Origin: Brachypodius melanocephalos
Taxonomy: Eukaryota > Chordata > Aves > Passeriformes > Pycnonotidae
NCBI GenBank assembly: GCA_013398615.1
Contig: VZSR01000520.1
Coordinates: 18,941,849 to 19,005,848, forward strand
Length of the DNA: 64,000 nt
Reading direction: 5' to 3'
The position numbers and the translations under genes were made by a program. A model generated the notes under the pieces. That model did no database searches. It was given only the letters and a program-made list of their open reading frames with translations, and was not told where the DNA came from. The stretch's first letter is position 1, and every line of letters begins with the position of its first letter. Of this stretch, positions 42,701-56,300 are shown one piece after another.

Positions 42701-45700
42701 TACTGCCTTTTCAGTAAATATTGAAAGTCATGAGAAATCTCCTCTATAAAATATGCTCAAAACCCCCCAACTCTCAATCCCTATAGCTTTATGGGAGCCA
42801 CAGCAACAAGGTGTGAAAGTCAGAATACTTCAAAGCACCCTAAAACTAGAAAATGCAACGGCAATACCAGAATCACCGTCCTGTTGCTTGACTTTTTGCG
42901 TGTTTCTCTGACACCTCAATGAAGATTCCAGTGCTGTTCACAATAAGTGAACAGGCTGCTTTGTAATCAGGCTGCTTTGTAACTTAACCAGGCCAGAAAA
43001 CTGCTCAAATTAGGAAACTATTCTGGCCTCTGTTTTAATCTACATAACCCCTTCAGTGATAAGCAGTAAAAGTTCACAAATATAACTATGCCCATATATT
43101 AATATACTCTGCATACTTCTAATGACAAATTTTCCACTATGCACTAGACTTTCTTAGTATCTGCAGGTATCACTACTTTCAGTTCCAATGATCATGTCAT
43201 TTACATCTCCCCATAAAATCTACAAATGAACTTGGAAAGGTTGAGAAGTGTTTTCAGTGTTTGAATGACAGACATTGAGCAGAAAAACGTAGGTGAAACA
43301 CTTCAGACAAAATTTGCTACTATGGACAGCAATATCTGAATTGTTGATGCTGTTAAGATTGATTACAAATAAAAAACAGAGAAGCAATCCAATTGCTTCT
43401 GAAAAGCTCTGTGAAACTTTTGTAGTTTGCAGTTGGCACAAACATTGCAAACTTACCGTGTGTCAAGAGACTGAGCTAAGATGTGCAGGCAGTTCACCAT
43501 TGTAGCAGAATCACTACCTGGTTAGAAAGAGATACTATGAGAGCACAGGAACCATAGCATCATCTAATGGTCCAAAAATTACCTTATTGGAGATGCACAG
43601 TTTAAACAGGACATTACCTAAGTCCTCCACCTTAGGTCACTGGAGACTAAGTTAAGTTTGGTTCTAGAACTAAATTTTTATAGTCAATTTTAATTGAGAA
43701 TTAAACAGAATAACTAATGTCTACTTGGGCATATTTTCACCACCTAACCTTGCAACATTCTGAATTCTGTGCCTTGTAGTACTTACACTTCTTTAATTTT
43801 TTTTAACCAATATCTTTGTAGGAGATGTATTATTTTTCCTTACATTCCCTTTTATATGTTCTGAAATTAGTCTATTGGATTCAACAGTTTGATGACAGAA
43901 ATCAAAATAATAAGTGTAAGATTACTTTTGAAAAGCTGAAAGTAACTGCAAAGCACTGATTTTTTTTTTTTTCATGGAGACTGGAGATGTGACAATGTGC
44001 TATTTCTTTCTTCTTCAACACTTTATGTATTTTATTAAGTGTTAGCTTCAGAGCTGTGTTCAATACCATTACTAATTTCACTAGAAGCTTACGGATCATT
44101 TAATAGAATTTTGCCTATAGCTGTGAAAATCTTTGGGTAAGATAGAAGCAATGGTTACGTATTCTTTAAATTTTTATCAAGCTCTTTCTTAGCAACTTAC
44201 CAAAAAGTGAGATCCTATGTCTAACAAGAGCAGCTAGTTTGCAGAACAGGCTGAAGTCAAGAAGAACAGAGAAAGCAAAACAAGATAAGACAAAGACAAG
44301 AGGTTTATTTAGAATACGAGGTAAAGAATAGTAGGAATATGACAAAGAAAACAGAACATAGTTCCTGGAAGGTGTACTTTGAGTGATACGTGAGAACAAT
44401 CAACTGCATTAAGTAGAGCAACATTTTGAAGCTGCACAAAGATTTATAAGATATTTCTGCAGTTATACTAGCAGACACATGTGCTACACATCTAACTTCT
44501 TCACGTGCCTTTCTAAAGCTACTTTTATAGCCCTGGAATGCATCCTTCTACCTTTATTAAGATCTGACCAACTTTAGAGAAGTAACAGGAAAGGAAGCAT
44601 GAAATTGAAATGAAATTAGGTGACACTTCCATCCTCCTGAGCCTGAGCTGTCTTTTCCAGCTCCTGGAGGAGCATCTTGCAGCTTTGCATATATCTGTAA
44701 ATATCTGAGTAAAGCAGAATCTTGGGGACTTGCCACTCTTGCACACAACTGCTCTATAAGGACTGCCACCCACAAAGAAGATGGACACAGAGGATAGTAA
44801 TAATTTAGAAAAATGCAAAAATGTGTTGAGAGATAAACTGAAGAATGGAATCTAGGAAGCTGATTCATAGGCATGATCTTATGTAATAACAGGTAAGTAA
44901 CCCTTACTTTCAAATTTTATATCTACTTTCCACTGGAAAAAATACTCTGATCGATGCAGCAAAGGAAAGTAAAAGACATCTGAGAAACTGACAGATAAAA
45001 CTAAGAAAGCATGAGAATAAAACAGTTTGAAATACTATGATACAAAATTTCCAAAAGAAAGCAACTGGCAGCACACCACAAAGGGAGGAAAAAACCTGAC
45101 AAATTATTAAATTACAGTAATAGTTAAAAACACAATTAAATATTATTTAATATTATTTTAAAATTTTAATTGCAGGAAAGAGAAGTTCATATTTTTATAT
45201 AGGCAGCATATGTTCTAAATTTTAACTATATGTATATATAAAAATATAAAGAATGACAAGATGAAGATTTTTTTTATTCACTCACTGCCATTCTCATACA
45301 GAATAAAATATTCACTTTTCAGGTGAGGAAAGAAAGCATTTGAACTATCTTTGTCTATTATCTAAGAAGATACCTTTAGTTATCTGAATTAAACCCCACT
45401 GTGGATATCTCAAATTTTTTACTTACCTTGCTACCATTTCCTTTTCCTTATTTGATGCATATCCACTGCTACTGAGGGTTTTTGATGGAGAAGACAGGAA
45501 GTAGAGGCAGTGATTTGTAAAGTACTGATCAACTAATGGTAAAAGAACCTAAGAAATATAGACACAAAATGTATTTTTTTACAGAGCACAATGGTAAGTG
45601 TAGCAGAAATGCTCTGATTGGTCAAAGTTCATAAAAAGAATTTTAGTTCTGTAACAACTGTATTTTTTATTTTGGACACAAATTCATGTAAATTAAAACC

Positions 45701-48700
45701 TGAAGTCTTACAATTCCATTCAAAATTACATAAATAATAAGCAGACTTCCACAGAGACATCTGTTTTGGATCTAATACTGCATACGAGTATTTCTTTCTG
45801 CTACTTAGATGACATGCAATTCAGTGATATCTTGTGGTAAAGAAAAATCAGATTAAATTTATATATTCAGTGAGAGTATTTAATATCATACAATGAATAA
45901 TCTGCCTTTTAATTTTTACATTTCTTCTCATATAAAAACAGATATATTGAAGTATTTTGAAATATCTGAATCCAGCAAATATACTGAGATATTTTTGAAG
46001 ACATTTCAAAATATTTGATAACAGTTTGCTAGCTTATCCTAAAAAAAAAGGAAAAGATATATTTCTATTATGTGAAAAATGGTCTAACATTACAAATTTA
46101 CATATTCTGTATAGTGGAATGTATATGAACATGAAATAATCACTCACTTTAGCAAAGAATTTTATTTCTTGGTCATGTGGAGATTTTTCAGTTTTTCCAC
46201 TGGTTACAATTGCTTCTGCAAGGATACAATCAAGGCAGACACAGATAAGAAGCTATCTAATAAATAAATAACAATAGATCTTTGAAATAGACTTGAAAAA
46301 TTAAAATACATTGAAAAATAAAAATAAAAGAGCAAAAACAGTTTAGCTAGTTACAAATGTTCAAGAATTAATTCTGAAAATTACGACATTATTTAAGTTT
46401 CTGAAATGCAATAAAATATCTATCACTAAAAATGTAAACCTATCAATCAAATATTAAATTTCAACAATTCTAATGATTCTAAAAATAAAATGTGCCATTT
46501 ACCCAAATGTGCAATAAACTCTTGGGCAGAATCAACATATTTTAAAATTTTCTTCAGAAACTTAAAGGCAAATCTCTTTTCCATGGATGAAGCATCCAGG
46601 TCCATGTCGTTGAGGCCCCTGTTTTTAAAAAGGATGAAGAGAAGTAGCATTGAGCAATGCTATGAAGCATTTCATGCCTTATTCTTTTATTATGGTAAAT
46701 TTTCATGAGAAGGAGAAAATGACCATGGTAACTCTTAATTATCAACTATCTAGGAAGAGATAGAGAAAAATGAACCGACTTTAATAAGAGGTAAAGTAGC
46801 TTATGACTAAAGTATCCAAAATACATATGTTGTAGGATAAGAATTTTAGAGTGCTACCTTATTGCATAAACAAAGCCATCATGCATCTGAATCTAACAAA
46901 GTAATGCATTGGTCACTCAATTTCTACTGCTGGCACATTTACATTCCAAGTGTTTTGGAAGTCAGCAGTTGCATCTTTACAAAATCAGCCTAAGTACTAC
47001 CCTTCATTCAATTAATCACTGTTAAACTTCATTTTGTCCTTTAATTTTATGAAAAAACAAAGCCAAAATTATTTGAGCTACTAAATTAAAACTTAAATGT
47101 AAGTAACAAACTATATTATTAAAGTATTTGAAAATTTTCAACAAAACACAATCATTTCTAAAGAAGCATGTATTATTTATTCTTTAAGATAAATTCATTA
47201 CCTAAATCATGGCTGATCATACAAGAAAGAATAAATTCCTTGTTCTTCATTCCACAAATCTGCAAACAATGCTTTCTGTCTTGGCATCCCAGACAAGAAC
47301 AGAGATTTTTTTTTTTCATTCTCCTTTTGAAGTGACTTAATTCTATACATTTTTAAAAATTTATTCTGTTTTCAAATGTACTTGCTCTCACAAGACATTA
47401 ATTCTTCCATCTTCATTTCCTTGAGGTTCTCATGTACTTTCGTTTCGTTTGCAACTTCTTCATAGTCTCTTTATTTCAATATCAAAAGATCTAAACTCTG
47501 ATAGAGATTTTCTATTGGTAGATGGTGGGTTACACCCAGGACATCTAATTTATCAAGTCAGGAATTTCCTTGCTTTATCAAGTGAGGCAGTAACTGAGTG
47601 ACACTAAGGAAAACCTCGGGTTAATCATAAATGGCTACTCATCTGCTTCTATACAACCTTTTCAAATAGCAGCAGATAGGAAGACTCAGCCCTTATCAAT
47701 TCAGAGAAAATAGCCTGGCCAAAGGACATGCAGAGACTACAGAGGAGCTGAGCAGTGTGCCAGAAGCAGAGACGAAGGGAGGAAATGGTAATTTGTGGTA
47801 CTGAGGAAAAAGCAAGAAAGGAACAAGAAAAAAAGGGAAGTTGCTGGACTCACAGCTGTAGTATAAGAAAATGGTCATTTTTACTGAGATTCCTTACCAC
47901 TGGTATGGGAGTAAATTAGGGAGATAAAATGGAACATTAGACTAGCAGTTTAAAAACAGCTATAAGAGAAATCCAAGCAAAAAAAAGTAATTCTAGGAGG
48001 AGGTTGATGGAGCAGAAGTTTTAGCAACAACAACAAAAAATCTAATAAAAAAAAATATGTTCTTGACCATGTCAGAATACAGCTTAGAAGAAAGAAATGG
48101 TTACAGTTTGGGGGAACACAGCCACAGAACCAAGAAAGACATTTCAATCCCATTTTAAACACAAACTTAGTGGGACTCTAACTTCCCATCTTACTTTAGT
48201 TTGTGAAAAAAAGTTAATAAAAATTCTATTTTGAGAATTCTAGTTTGTATACTTTGATGACTCTCTATTAATTTATCATCTGTACAATCAAATTTTATTA
48301 ATATGAATTAACAGCTGTGTATGCTTGAGAAGCATCCTCTGCTGCCTCAGTCTCACAGAGGAGACTAGGTACTTATCTGTATTTTCAGTTAGGTCACTGT
48401 AAATATTTTCTTTTTGAGTTTATAAGAAGTCATGCTTCCTAAGAGATTATACACACTTTCCTAAATATTCAAAGATATTGACAGGTCTGTGAAGTATAAA
48501 AAACAATATCCAAAGACCTTGTAGAGATTTAAAGATGCTTAACAGAATACCATGTTGTTTTTAATATATGCTAGAGTAAGGCCTGAGAGATTTATCTGTA
48601 TGTCATAAACACACAGAAGTGTTTCAAAAATTTTCTCAGAATAGAACAAAAAACCCCAAACCAGAGGCAGATGGTATATGGAAAGTACACATGCTGTTCC

Positions 48701-50257
48701 GCCTAAACGTTTCCAATTATAAACAATTCCTATGTTTTAATGATTAGTTCAACATTTTCAAGAATGACATCTTGCATTGTGATAATTGCAATGCGTACTT
48801 CAAAAGATAATATACATATGTATATGTATGCATATATTCATCTGAAGAAAACACCGAAAAGAGGATAATCTGATTCATCTTTATAGAGACAATCACTGCA
48901 AACTCTTTGACCACACCTGTGAAGTTTGAATGTACTTTTTCAAGTTGATTTGTCCTGAAAAAATTGATTTCCTGACCCAAACACATGCAGCTGCACAATT
49001 TGAGAAATTTCATTGGTGTTTCAGAAGATCATTCATTTGCTAAGTAGAGCAGCTTTTTTTATTCAGTAGCTCTGAAGCAACTATGCAGGTTACAAAAATA
49101 TTTCGTGGCATACCTACATTTTGGGTTCAGGCCAAATGTATGCCACATATGTGGCAGGAGGGAATTTTTCTCTCTAGTAATACAGAAATGTATAGCTAGA
49201 ACTGTTTTCTCATCTCATAGAAATATTACTGATTCTTGAAATAAACAAATTTACCTTTTGCAGATGCTAAAAATTGACTTTTATAAATTTCTGAGTATAC
49301 TTTTAGACACAGACTTGAAAAGTAGAAATAAATAAAAACAGGTAAGACCTGACTCTATGCATGTACAGAAAAATTTGTTCATTAATACAGTTTAGTTGAC
49401 AAAAAATGTTTAATGCCAGAAAATTGAGGTTTCCCATGTGTTTGGGTGTTTCATGTACAATAAAAGAGGAAACTTACAGTACAGTAATCCACAATTCCAT
49501 TATATAAAGCCACACTCTACAGTAAGAAGTCCCAACAGGCCAGCTTACTTTGAGACACAACCATTCAAGTTACATTAAAGGAAGTCTATGCTTTTGCTAG
49601 AGTAGAAGTTAATGTCCACAAAGTAGCCACTTTATTTTATTACTTTACAGAACTCAAAGCAATATTTTTTTCAAAAATTGGATTTAAAAGCAGTTTTAGA
49701 GAGATATGTTTCAGTATCAGACCTCGGAATAATTCTCCCACTGACACTGCTGACTTAGACATTTTAAATTATCTTCTTGTTAATTACCCTACTGTTGCAT
49801 TTTGTATTTACTTTGATTACATACTTATGAAAAATGTTGCCTGAATCTGCTCTTTTAGAAGTCTTTCTAAACACAAAAAGAACTGATTCACAGAAGATCT
49901 GCTGCAGAGTAATTGTGTTAGTAACTGCCAGTCTGCAGTGAAATAAGATTAACATGTTGGTTTGTGCACTGAAAGCAAGCAGGTATCTGAAAAAACTTGT
50001 GACTTACCGAGATATGATTATGCCATTGACTTGAAGGAATTTAAACAGCTCTTGTGCCTTTTCACGGTCCCGTGACTTCTCCTTGGCTGTCAATGTGTCA
50101 TAAGGTACCAGCAAAGGATGACTACCTCCACCTTTAGTAAGTTGAAAGAACTGTAAGTTTTCTACTGTTATTCTGCTTCATGTACAAAAGGAACTAATCA
50201 TTTTTGATTGTCTTACACTGTCATCTTTCAGATTGCTTCTTCTCCCTCATTCTCTCT

Positions 50258-50318
<61 letters not shown>

Positions 50319-53300
50319 GTGTGGTTTGCAGGATTGTGGCTTACCTTTGCTTTCCAACTCCATTTTCTTCTTTTTGGCCCATATATTATGGTAGTTTTCT
50401 GCCATTACCTCAACCATCCCCTACATTAGCATCAGAAAGAACAAGAGGCAACATTAGGTGACAATTAAAAATTCTGTTATGCTACATAATTTTACAGTCT
50501 TGAGTAAAGTCTACACTCTTGTGATAAAGAAACATCATAGTTAAGTGGAATTTCTGTATTCAGTGTTCTTTGAAGTCAGCACAAGCACAGGATACTCATA
50601 TTATAACATGCTGTTAACAGCCCCTTCCCTAAATTTGTGCTTAATTTTTTTCTGGGAACTCTGGAAGCACCAATGGCATGAACAGTAGAAATTTCATCTT
50701 TCAGTAGGTAAATGGCATGCACCCTTTCTACAACAGCTCGTCATAACTGCAGTCAGAAATACAGTCATAAAACCTAACAAAATTCAACTCCTTAATAATA
50801 ATGAAACCAAGTACATACATTCCTTTCAGCATAATATATGCAAAACACAAATACAAACCTGAAGCTCCCTAGAAAGTGCCACATTAGAGAGATCAAGTGG
50901 TGCTGGGCTGTACCCATTTCCCTGCAAGGGAAAAGAAAATTAGATAACATAATTTCAGATAAAAGAACCAAACATTCAACTACAACTTCTCTGTCATTGA
51001 CCTGATTAGAATAATACCATTCCCAATTTTATTCTGGTAGAAACTGTTCACCTATTTTGCAATGTACTGAAGGCATTGGATGTTTAAGAGAATGGGTTTG
51101 CCAGTGTGGAAGCATGCAGATTGCTACAGATACTTAGATCTCTCCATTCACTATAGGTGGCAAGCTGCAAAGAATTAAGCTTTTAACCTAGGAGGAGACC
51201 AATCATAAGAAATAGAAGATGTGCCTTCAAAACATGACAGAACCATGTGGGAACAGCCTGAGTCAGTCCTGTGCTAAGGACAGAAAATACAACAAAAAGA
51301 TAAGTTATTTTCTTGAGGAATTTACAGACTAAGAAGAAGTAGGAGTGTAATATATTAACACAATTTTCAACTGGTTCAAGTGAGAAAGCTCCAGTTCAAA
51401 AACCTGTTAGAGGTGTATGTTAAATGTGAAAGGTTACATATAAATCACTGATGTCAAATGTGTACTCAAGTTAATTATGAGCTGGAAACCTCTCCTCTGT
51501 CATGTCTTTATCGTGCATCTTCTTGGGCAAAAATGCCCAACTGCAGAACAAGTTCAACTTGAAGCAGAGATTCCAGAGACAGCAGAATTTCCTGTAAGGG
51601 AGTGAGGTTTGCTGAAGAGATAAGAAATGCTGAAGTATTGTCTTGTAATGGAGGGCTCGGGGGCCCCTTTTAGTAAATACTGTCCTGAAGAAGGAGCCCA
51701 ACACAACTCTTAATGTGCCAGTTACTGATGCTCTCAGGATCAGTGCTGGTGCAAGAGTACATAAGGAGTTTGTTTGTGACACAGCATTGCACACTCCTTC
51801 CAGGATTTGTGCCCAATGCACTGCTTATTAACTCTCATTAAATTTGTGTAAAAATGTGTCATTCACCTGGGGGGTACAATAACAATTTCCCAACACTTAA
51901 CAATTTCAACAGCAATAATAATTGCTGTTAACAATCCAAACAATAACAATTTTAAACAGCTTTCTTCTTCCAAGACATATTGACCAGCAGTCACAACATG
52001 TGATTACAAAAAAATCTACAAACGGAAAAAAACCCCTATCATCACCTGAAAATCTTGCCTTAGTGTTAAAAAAAAAAAAAGGTGCCAAATGTGCTATCTC
52101 TTTTGTCAGTCATAATTATGATCTTAACAAAAGCCCATGTTAGGCTTTTCTGTTTGACCAAAAAAAAAAGAAAATTGCTAGATTTATTTATTATAAAATA
52201 AAAGACTTTAAATGCTTTGTCTGATTTCTTTGAATGACTGTATTAAAAAGATATTCAGTTCTTCTAAGATAATTAATATCTATGGTCTCTTATAGCCTCA
52301 TTGTCTTTAAAGCTTTTTGGAATTCCCTCTTTAGTGTTGTACAGTGTTTAATATAGTGACATGACTTCTAATCTCAGAACTCTACAATTAAAAGTTTCTT
52401 TTCACTAAAAGAATATAAAATTGGCATAATTGTTTATTAGTAAATTAAGGAAAAGGCCTTTTGTTTTTTAAACTTAAGGTGTTCTACCTTACCTGACTAG
52501 ACTGAGATATGCTACGAAGCTTTTCATTTTCACGCTGATGTATTATTGCCTCTCCTCCCTCCTTGATCCTTTCTAGGCTCCATCCCAAGGCCAGCATGGT
52601 TTTCAATGATTCTCTGGCAGGCCAACGATAAATTTCCTTTTCCTTTGAAGAAAAGAATGTCAATTTTTTTTCTGTATTTAGTGAGTAGCAAAAGCACAAT
52701 AAAAATATTTTGTCCTTCTCTGCTAAGTGCCATGTGCCATAAAAGATAGAAAATTTGTATATTATATGACAACACAAAATATAGTTATTTTTGCATGAGA
52801 GAAAAGCTTTGAAATACCTACAATTAAAGAAATATATTCTTAGTGGCATTTATTGCTGGGATACATGTTAGAAACTAACAGCACTGCAATGAGCTCTGGA
52901 GCAATAATGTAGATTGGACCTGGAAACTTATTCATTAATTCCATCAGCACGAAAAAATAAAGTAATGATGGCACTGTGAGTGCTATAAATTAGTTAAACA
53001 AGTATGTATCTTCAAATGCATCAAGAACTAAAGACCTTTTTTTTGTCTTCCAGTATTTATATCCACTCACAAATACAGAAGGTTACTGAACTATGCACCT
53101 CTTCATATAAACATAGCTATCAATAAAAAAACAGGCAACAGCCCCTATTCCAAAACTATTTGAAAAGTAAAAGTGTTAGAAAAATTCTAAAAAATTGTGG
53201 CAAAATTCTGAGTATGTCATGTTAAGACTTTTCAAATCAATTAAATGAAAGTATTTCAGGTTGTACCGTAAACCAGTTGCTCAAAATGACAGCTTTTAGG

Positions 53301-56300
53301 GATAGACCTGATTTTTATGTTCAAAAGTTCTAATTTCAGATAATTCACAAAATTTCCTTTGAACTGCTTAAATAACAACCCACAATGCTTTGCCTCCTCT
53401 CCAAAGATTCCAAAGCAATTTACAAACCTTAGGAAACTCAACCTCTTTAATCCCTCTTTATTCTTGTCATGTCTACTTTCTGAAGAGGAAAAATGTGGTG
53501 AAGAGGGACATCAGTAATTGACTTGTGTCTCTCAGTGAATCATTACAAAAATAAGTAACAGAATTAAAAATCACTTCACTGTTCTGACAACTAGAAGACA
53601 TTTGTGCCTAGTCAAGAAATTCAAAATACTTTAAACGTTTTTTTGCATTTTCAACTGAATCATCTCCTACGCATTTTTTACATTTTTCTACCCTCTTTCT
53701 CAAAGACAAAATTGCCTTCAGATATGTTAAATTACACTTTCATTAGCTCCAGGAGCTTCTGCCAGTCACTTCTTACACGTGGAAGCCTGAAAAAACTGTG
53801 TTACTGATACTTTTGAGTTCAAATTTGCCCAGGCCTAAGAAGAAACAATGAACATTATGCCTAATGGAAGCAAATTATACAAGACTCAGTGTAAGATTAA
53901 CTGAAAAATCACTTTAGCATAAAGTTGCACCTATTAACTGTAAGAATTCTTGTTTGTGCCTCTGCCTGACATTTAACAGGTTGTATTTGAAATGGATTTT
54001 TAAAAGCGCACAAATCAATCTACCTCCTATTGATGCAGCTGCAATTTCCTCTATTACCTTTTCAGCTAAAGTTTTGAAAGGCCTGATTAATGGGTGAGTC
54101 TTCGTATTTTCATCCAGTGAAACGCCATATTTCCATCCACTATTAGTCTGAAAAAGAAAAAAAACAGCCAAAAACCCCACTGAAATGAGAAAAACATTGG
54201 CGAGTGAGAGCAAATTAGCCAGTTTCCTTTGTCACATCAAACTGCCAACCCATTCCAAGAGTTACTCAGTGCCACAGGAGAGGAGTGTGCATCCATCTGT
54301 GGACACACAGGAATAAAACATGCCTGAGACATGAGTAGTGCCATCTATGAGTAGTAGGACCATGAGACCAGCACTGAGCCTAACTTACATTGGGCCCTTT
54401 CGAGCAGGCTCATGCGTTGAGCCAGCACTGACTGAGGCAAAAAAGATTGTCCCAGTTTTCTGGGAGGCAAAAGTCAGAAACATGGAGAAGAATAGGTAAC
54501 ATTAACAGACCAAGAACTAAAGAATGTAATGATTTTTTTTATCTTAAGCAATAGTAACTGAAATTTATGGTTTGAAATTGTGTACATTTACATATTCATA
54601 TGTATGTATATCTTCCTCTACAAATTTGCATACATAGGCCCCCCAAACAAGAGAATTATTTTATACAGCTCTTCCATAAAATTGCTATTAATTTTTTATT
54701 AATTGTTATAATAAATTATTCAAGAATTCATTTTCTTTTCTTGTAGCTTTGTAGAAATAATGAAACAGAAACATGACACAGTGACAGAGCAGTTGGAAAA
54801 TTATAGAGAAATTCAATATATAACAGGCTTCTTAAAGTTAAGAAGAAAGAAATGCTACAACTACTTATCTGAAATAAAAAATTACATTAAGTGTACTTTC
54901 TTAGATCATGGAGGTGGTGCACCAGTACCAGGCAAAGTGATGCCTAAAGAGCTATATGTTCTAACTTAAAAAAACTACACCCAAAACCAACAAAAATAAA
55001 ATAAACAAACAAAACCCCCCATGCAGAACAACAGAAGCTCACCAAAACCCCAAAGAAACAAAAAATCTCAACCCAAACCCAACTCCCCTTTTTCAGTCCC
55101 CTCAAGTCCCTCTTAATAAGTTCTTTGAAAAAGTAATAAATTGCAATGTATTTTCTTAAGTAACAGGTTTCTTCCATATCTCCCAAAATAAATATGTGGG
55201 CTTCCACATACTCTGAACAAGGGCCTATCAGTTAAGCTGCCCAGTTTCAGTTTCAATATTCACACTAGGAATTATTTACTAGTCCTAGACAGTTGCCAGT
55301 CTTAAAAGAACTCCTACCTTTTCAAAGGCCCATTTATCATGGGAATGTTCAGCATACTTGCTTACAATATACTCCAACTTCTCAGGAAGTACAAGGCTGT
55401 AAGCAAAGAGGGCTATGGTCATTCAATCACAATTTACTGAAGTCTGGCTTATGAAAAAAATGTGAGCATAATACAGCAGTAATCAAAATGCTTCACTTCC
55501 AAGTGAAGGCAAGGCATTTGGCATGGCAATTCCCTATTCTTTAAAAGAAATGCCACAAAAAAGGCATAGCTATAATGGCATTTGCAGAGAACATTTAAGT
55601 ACATTACAGTCCAGTCACACTTCCTAGCAACTGAAATCACAAAGAAACAAAACCTGCATCACTATAATGGACAGGTAATTTTGTTGCTAATTCTTAATAC
55701 AGAATAATATTAACATGGATGTTTCACAATGCATAATGATGGAAGGATAAGGATTTAATAGCAAGACTGAGCTAGTGATCCTCAGTCATTGAATACAGTC
55801 TGTATTTTAAAAGCACAAGATTACTAGGAAGGTCAACTCTCTATTTAATCATCCTACATGATCTGCTTATTTTGCCATATCGTGTTTCTACAGATCAATT
55901 CTCAAAATTAAGTGACATTTTTTTAAAAATTGGGCTACAGACCAATTGAATCACCAGATTTTTGTGATCTTGTACAAATTGTCATAAGCACACGTAAAAT
56001 AACGGTGGTCTCTAATTTATCTATCCCAAACACTTGGACTATTAGGCAATAGGGTATATAACGAATACTGAGTTTACTATTTTCTCTGCAGACATAACAT
56101 GGAAATATTTAACATCTGTTCAGGGCTGAGAGGAATATGGTTTATGTCAGGTAAACAGGACATGTTGCAGTGAAGTATTTGGCAGAAGGAAGCAAAAATC
56201 CCCATATTACTTCTGAAAGTCCTAATACTAATATGTCAATCACCAGCCAACTCTTCCTACAGAAGATAAAAGCTGTTAATAAGGAATAGTATAAAAATAT

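Noticed and set aside
44525..44913. Two overlapping minus-strand frames (97 and 118 codons)
   Set aside because: They lie in the intron between E17 and E18, in conflicting frames, without RyR similarity.
50204..50461. Overlapping + strand frames rich in Phe
   Set aside because: Produced by the poly(T) run.
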